Shown: piece after piece, positions 60,814 to 64,000 of the stretch
Layout of the letters: each line of letters opens with the position of its first letter
How positions within the stretch are numbered: position 1 is the first letter of the stretch
Assembly: GCF_035046485.1 (NCBI RefSeq)
Contig: NW_026917454.1
Span: 1 to 64,000 of the forward strand
DNA length: 64,000 nt
Direction: 5' to 3'
Source: Aedes albopictus
Lineage: Eukaryota > Arthropoda > Insecta > Diptera > Culicidae
The notes under the pieces: model-generated
Seen by the model: only the letters and a program-made list of their open reading frames with translations
Told to the model about the DNA's origin: nothing
The model's database searches: none
Program-made: the position numbers and the translations under genes

Positions 60814-60950
60814 CCCAAGTAACAATTTTTAGTCAAATAGACTAGAAGAGTTTCTTAGAACAATTCGAAAACCAAAATAAATGGTATAAGGTTTTATAAA
60901 GGTTTTCAAGCCCTCTACAAGATTAATTGATCATCAAAATGTTACTTGGG
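60814..60950. mobile_element. 137-bp MITE with AA target duplication
   Basis: The left end CCCAAGTAACAATTTTTAG and right end CATCAAAATGTTACTTGGG are inverted and flanked by AA. The termini match those of the 669-bp insertion at 14148 and the single end at 30591. Confidence 0.8.
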
Positions 60951-61318
60951 AATGGATGACCAAGCCAGAGGAGGGATAGTGAAAGCAGTGCGGGAAATCA
61001 CGCTTAGTCGATTTCAACTCCAGATAGTCTGTCGAACACGTACAGTGCAGGTAAACCAAGTGCATTTCCACAAATACTGAGGTGAGTTAGAATGTCATGA
61101 TAATCAATCGTTCATTGATGAAAGTATTTAGGTACAGTCTGGTTTTTTTTGCGAGGTTTTCATTTACGAGGTTTTTTTACGCGAATTTTTGACTCAACGC
61201 GGTTTCATTGACGCGGATTTTTGAATTAACGTGGTTTTTTATACACGGATTTTTGAACTAACGCTGTTTATTTTTACGCGGATTTTTGAATTAACGCGGT
61301 TTTCATTTACGGGGATGT

Positions 61319-62000
61319 TTAACTCTTTGAAGCCGGAATTTTTCCAAGCATTATTGTAGAGTTTTTCTTCATATTTCTGTAGTTTTGGTGCTTAACAGCA
61401 TAAAAAGGGTAGAATATGATGCAGAGTATTTTTTCTGGATATCCTAGGTCATCCTAACTGTTCTTGAGTTAAGATCCTAAAGTCTACGGCTGTAACGGTA
61501 GCTTCTTTCATTTTACAAAGCTACGATTTGTAATCTATCATGTCCAGTAAGTCTTTTGAAAGTTCAATAGACAGATTCAGATCAGTCGGGATATCCTAGA
61601 TTATCCAAACTGTTCTGGAGTTTAGATCCTAAAGTCTACGGGTGTAATGGTAACTTCATTCATAATACGAAGCCACGAATTGTAATCTATCATGACTTAC
61701 TGGACATCTCAAAGTTCAATAGACAGCATCAGATCTGTTGAGATGTCTAAGGACATTCAAACCGTTTTTGAGATTACATCCTAAAGTAACCGGTAACCGA
61801 TTTGTAATCTATTATGTCCAGTAAATCTTCTGACTGTTCAATTGGCTGATGTGGAATATTTCAAAACTATTTTGGAATAATTATTGATTTGAACCCTGTC
61901 TAATTATGGATAGTTACTATTTTTAGCTTGAGAAACTACTGTAATAGCCATAGACTTTTAAGAACTGAGTTCCAGAATACTTAGAATCACCTGGAATATC
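61319..62000. repeat. Second copy of the leader plus 153-bp array family
   Basis: Starts TTAACTCTTTGAAGCCGGAA and shares about 120 bp of leader with 2735-2852, then has ATCCTAGG units at 61441, 61593 and, degenerate, 61744. It is nested in the pogo-like element. Confidence 0.75.
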
Positions 62001-62732
62001 CCAAAATTGTCTAAGAATGCCTTGTGACCTTTAACTACTAAGTGAACATGATTGACTGCCTGTACTTCCACATTTATGCGACACCTGTGAGTTGGAGCCT
62101 TCAAAACGAACCGGTACAAACCAGTGTTGCAAAAATTCATCTCATTCATTTGAACACTAACCAACAAATCTTTTCAGTCATTTTTCCTTCTATTCATGTT
62201 CAAAACGATTTCATTCAATCAGAGCACCTATCAAATGAGAAGCGAATCCTTGTCAATTGAATACATTGTCACTCGAATGAGTAGCTGGGCACGAAACACG
62301 AAAAACCCTGCAAAATTCCGCCAGACTGAAAAAATGTCGAGTGTCGGGTCAAAGTCGGGTCAATTTTTATCGAATGTTGGGCCACTGTTGGACCAGCACC
62401 GAACAAGTATTGGGTCCATGTTGGGTTTGGTGGCCAAAATAAAAATAGGTGAATGATAGGTTGATGTCGGGTTTGACGTCATCAATGATGACTACTTCGT
62501 CGTCCTGGATAGCAACAAGCATCGTCCTGGATTATTAATGATAAATTAATGAACTCGGGCCCACTCGAGGAGTTTCCCAGGAATCAAATTGCTCCATTCA
62601 AGTACATAGCTTGACAGTTTGTGTAACTTGCAGAAATTTTGAGTGACAGGCAAAAATCTTAAAATGTTGTTAAACAATTCGTTGAGTTCATTTTTTAATA
62701 TAAAATCAAGAAGTAAATTATTGTGTTAAATG

Positions 62733-62976
62733 TTATACCGCATTTAGTTCACTACTGGACTGCGAACTGCGGCATTATAAGTGCGAAAACGTAAATAAAA
62801 GTGCGCGATTGCATCAATTCAGGTTGATGTCTTCGGCGCACTATTTCTTCAATCTATGAAGAACAAGTGCTCTGAAGACACCGAGTTGATTTGATGCAAT
62901 CGCGCACTTTTATTAGCGTTTTCGCACTCGTGAAAACTAGTGCGATAGTCCAGTGGTGAAATAAATGCGCTATATA
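62733..62976. mobile_element. Hairpin MITE
   Basis: Inverted arms of about 80 bp: the left has TTCACTACTGGACTGCG and AAAGTGCGCGATTGCATC; the right has GATGCAATCGCGCACTTTTA and AGTCCAGTGGTGAA. It is nested in the pogo-like element. Confidence 0.8.
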
Positions 62977-63308
62977 AATCATGGTTTTCATTTACGCTGA
63001 TTTTTGAATTAACGCGGTTTATTTTTACGCGTTTTTTTTTACGAAGTATGTATCTCCCGCGTAAAAAACCTGACTGTACGTGGTTTGCCAAATGATGAAG
63101 TTGTTAGCTCATACTGGTGCAATGCGCCACTGGTACAGTCACACCTCCACTAAAAATCCAATCAGCTGGAATTTCAACTGATTTCATCAGTTATACCTTG
63201 GTGCAAAGCGTCTTCCACGATTACCGGTTTCAATCAACTCGACCACACATCCCCTATCTTATCTTAACCAACTCTTGAGATATGGACAAAACTCAATCAT
63301 TCTCGCCA

Positions 63309-63352
63309 TCATCATCATCATCATCATCATCATCACCACCACCACCACCGTC
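63309..63352. repeat. CAT/CAC trinucleotide repeat
   Basis: (ATC)n followed by (ACC)n, about 40 bases, lying 210-250 bp upstream of the third P450 start codon. Confidence 0.9.
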
Positions 63353-63485
63353 GCTATCCATCTTGTTTGTTTATTTGTTCCTCCCGCACGATCACTGGTC
63401 AAGTCCGCACAAATCGCGTTAAGTCACTCTGCTTGAGCTGGACACACCCCGAGCCGGTATCCAACAGAAGCTTAAAACCTCGAAA

Positions 63486-63490
63486 TCAGT
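63486..63490 (+). promoter_or_regulatory. Candidate initiator of the third P450 gene
   Basis: TCAGT in the context AAATCAGTCGGTGG matches the arthropod initiator and lies 73 bases before the ATG. Only a weak TATA-like GGTAT is present about 31 bases upstream. The call rests on the motif only. Confidence 0.4.
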
Positions 63491-63560
63491 CGGTGGCAGA
63501 CCACGGTCGTGTTCACTTTAGTTTTCTTTCGGTTGTGTGCTTTGTCTTACGTAAGGAGAA

Positions 63561-64000
63561 ATGGGATTACTCAACACGGTGCTGTTTTTGGTGTTGCCCA
63601 TCTTTTGGTTGGCGTATACCTACTTCCGTCGGAAGTACTCCTACTGGGCGGATCGGAATGTCCCGCAGGTTCCGGGATCGCTGCCGTTGGGGTCGTTCAA
63701 TGGCATGGGAACCAAGTACCATTTCACGGAGGTGTTGAAACGGGTGTACGACGATTACCATAAGACCCACAAGGCCGTTGGGATGTACTTGTCGGTGAAG
63801 CCGATTTTGTTTGTGAATGATATGGATCTGATCAAGAAGATGTTGGTGAAGGATTTCAATAGCTTTAGAGATCGGGGGATGTATTACAATGAGAAGGAGG
63901 ATCCCCTGTCGGCGCATCTGTTTTCGATCGAAGGGGAGAGGTGGAGATTTTTGCGGAACAAGCTGAGTCCGACGTTCACCTCCGGGAAGATCAAGTACAT
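63561..64000 (+). CDS. CYP6-family cytochrome P450, N-terminal part, runs off the window
   Basis: The frame is open from the ATG at 63561 to the window end, covering the first 146 complete codons. The ATG has G at -3 and +4. Residues about 3-22 form the hydrophobic ER anchor, followed by RRKYSYWADRNVPQVPG, the usual start of this CYP6 group, and helix C WRFLR at 128-132 within GERWRFLRNKLSPTF. The whole stretch lines up without gaps with the gene at 43872, for example VKDFNSF, DRGM and SGKIKY. The catalytic parts (helix I, ExxR, heme loop) lie beyond the window, so completeness cannot be judged. It is in the same orientation as the other two intact genes, fitting a tandem cluster. Confidence 0.93.
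   Translation, partial: MGLLNTVLFLVLPIFWLAYTYFRRKYSYWADRNVPQVPGSLPLGSFNGMGTKYHFTEVLKRVYDDYHKTHKAVGMYLSVKPILFVNDMDLIKKMLVKDFNSFRDRGMYYNEKEDPLSAHLFSIEGERWRFLRNKLSPTFTSGKIKY

Larger units (their letters stand above)
61136..63076. mobile_element. Pogo/Tigger-like non-autonomous element
   Basis: The left end CAGTCTGGTTTTTTTTGCG and right end CGCGTAAAAAACCTGACTG are inverted and flanked by TA. Near the left end (61140-61320) and right end (62985-63045), units such as ACGCGGATTTTTGAATTAAC repeat every 30-35 bp, a style known from pogo-type termini. The interior holds a copy of the TTAACTCTTTG element (61320 on) and a hairpin MITE. No transposase frame is seen. Confidence 0.7.

Overview
The window looks like a gene-poor, transposon-rich stretch of a mosquito genome, most likely an aedine (Aedes-type) species. 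The case rests on three CYP6-type cytochrome P450 genes that share one short phase-1 intron, on many small inverted-repeat elements (MITEs) with TA, TT or 3-bp TAA/CAA duplications, and on decayed mosquito-type LINEs, a gypsy-like gag and tRNA-related SINEs. The species is inferred from the sequence; no search was run.

Genes. A complete CYP6 P450 lies at 8121-9700 (+). A second complete one is at 43872-45450 (+), and a third starts at 63561 (+) and runs off the window end. Between the last two is an inverted, 5'-truncated P450 pseudogene (50291-51240, -). It is a close copy of the 43872 gene, but both its splice sites and its ExxR motif are destroyed. The genes are part of a P450 cluster spread out by repeats. 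Their products should be ER-anchored monooxygenases of the family that handles xenobiotics in mosquitoes. No other host gene could be supported.

Repeats, left to right. 1-720 holds a repeat terminus and a LINE fragment, followed by a 500-base assembly gap. 1222-2170 is a hairpin of G-rich minisatellite. 2728-5972 is a TIR-like element filled with 153-bp and 304-bp tandem arrays. 6851-7372 is another G-rich minisatellite. 12012-27795 is a nearly continuous satellite block: an 88/89-bp array with a 266-bp higher-order unit that flips orientation near 18716, then a 13-bp array of the motif GGAATTTCC, then a 24-bp array that flips near 25920. This block is flanked, in opposite orientations, by two 472-bp repeats that are almost identical (10862-11333 and 29956-30427). 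30650-33110 contains LINE remains. 37056-38700 and 42346-43455 hold further inverted minisatellites. 45939-46790 is a broken gag. 46806-50039 is a TIR element carrying a 12-bp array and a SINE with target duplications. 51242-53200 is a broken LINE. 54308-55556 is a hairpin element. 55986-57950 is a 152-bp tandem repeat. 61136-63076 is a pogo-like element with nested repeats.

The recurring theme is mobile elements whose bodies are short tandem repeats, often arranged as two inverted arms. I found no intact transposase, CRISPR array, functional tRNA or rRNA gene.
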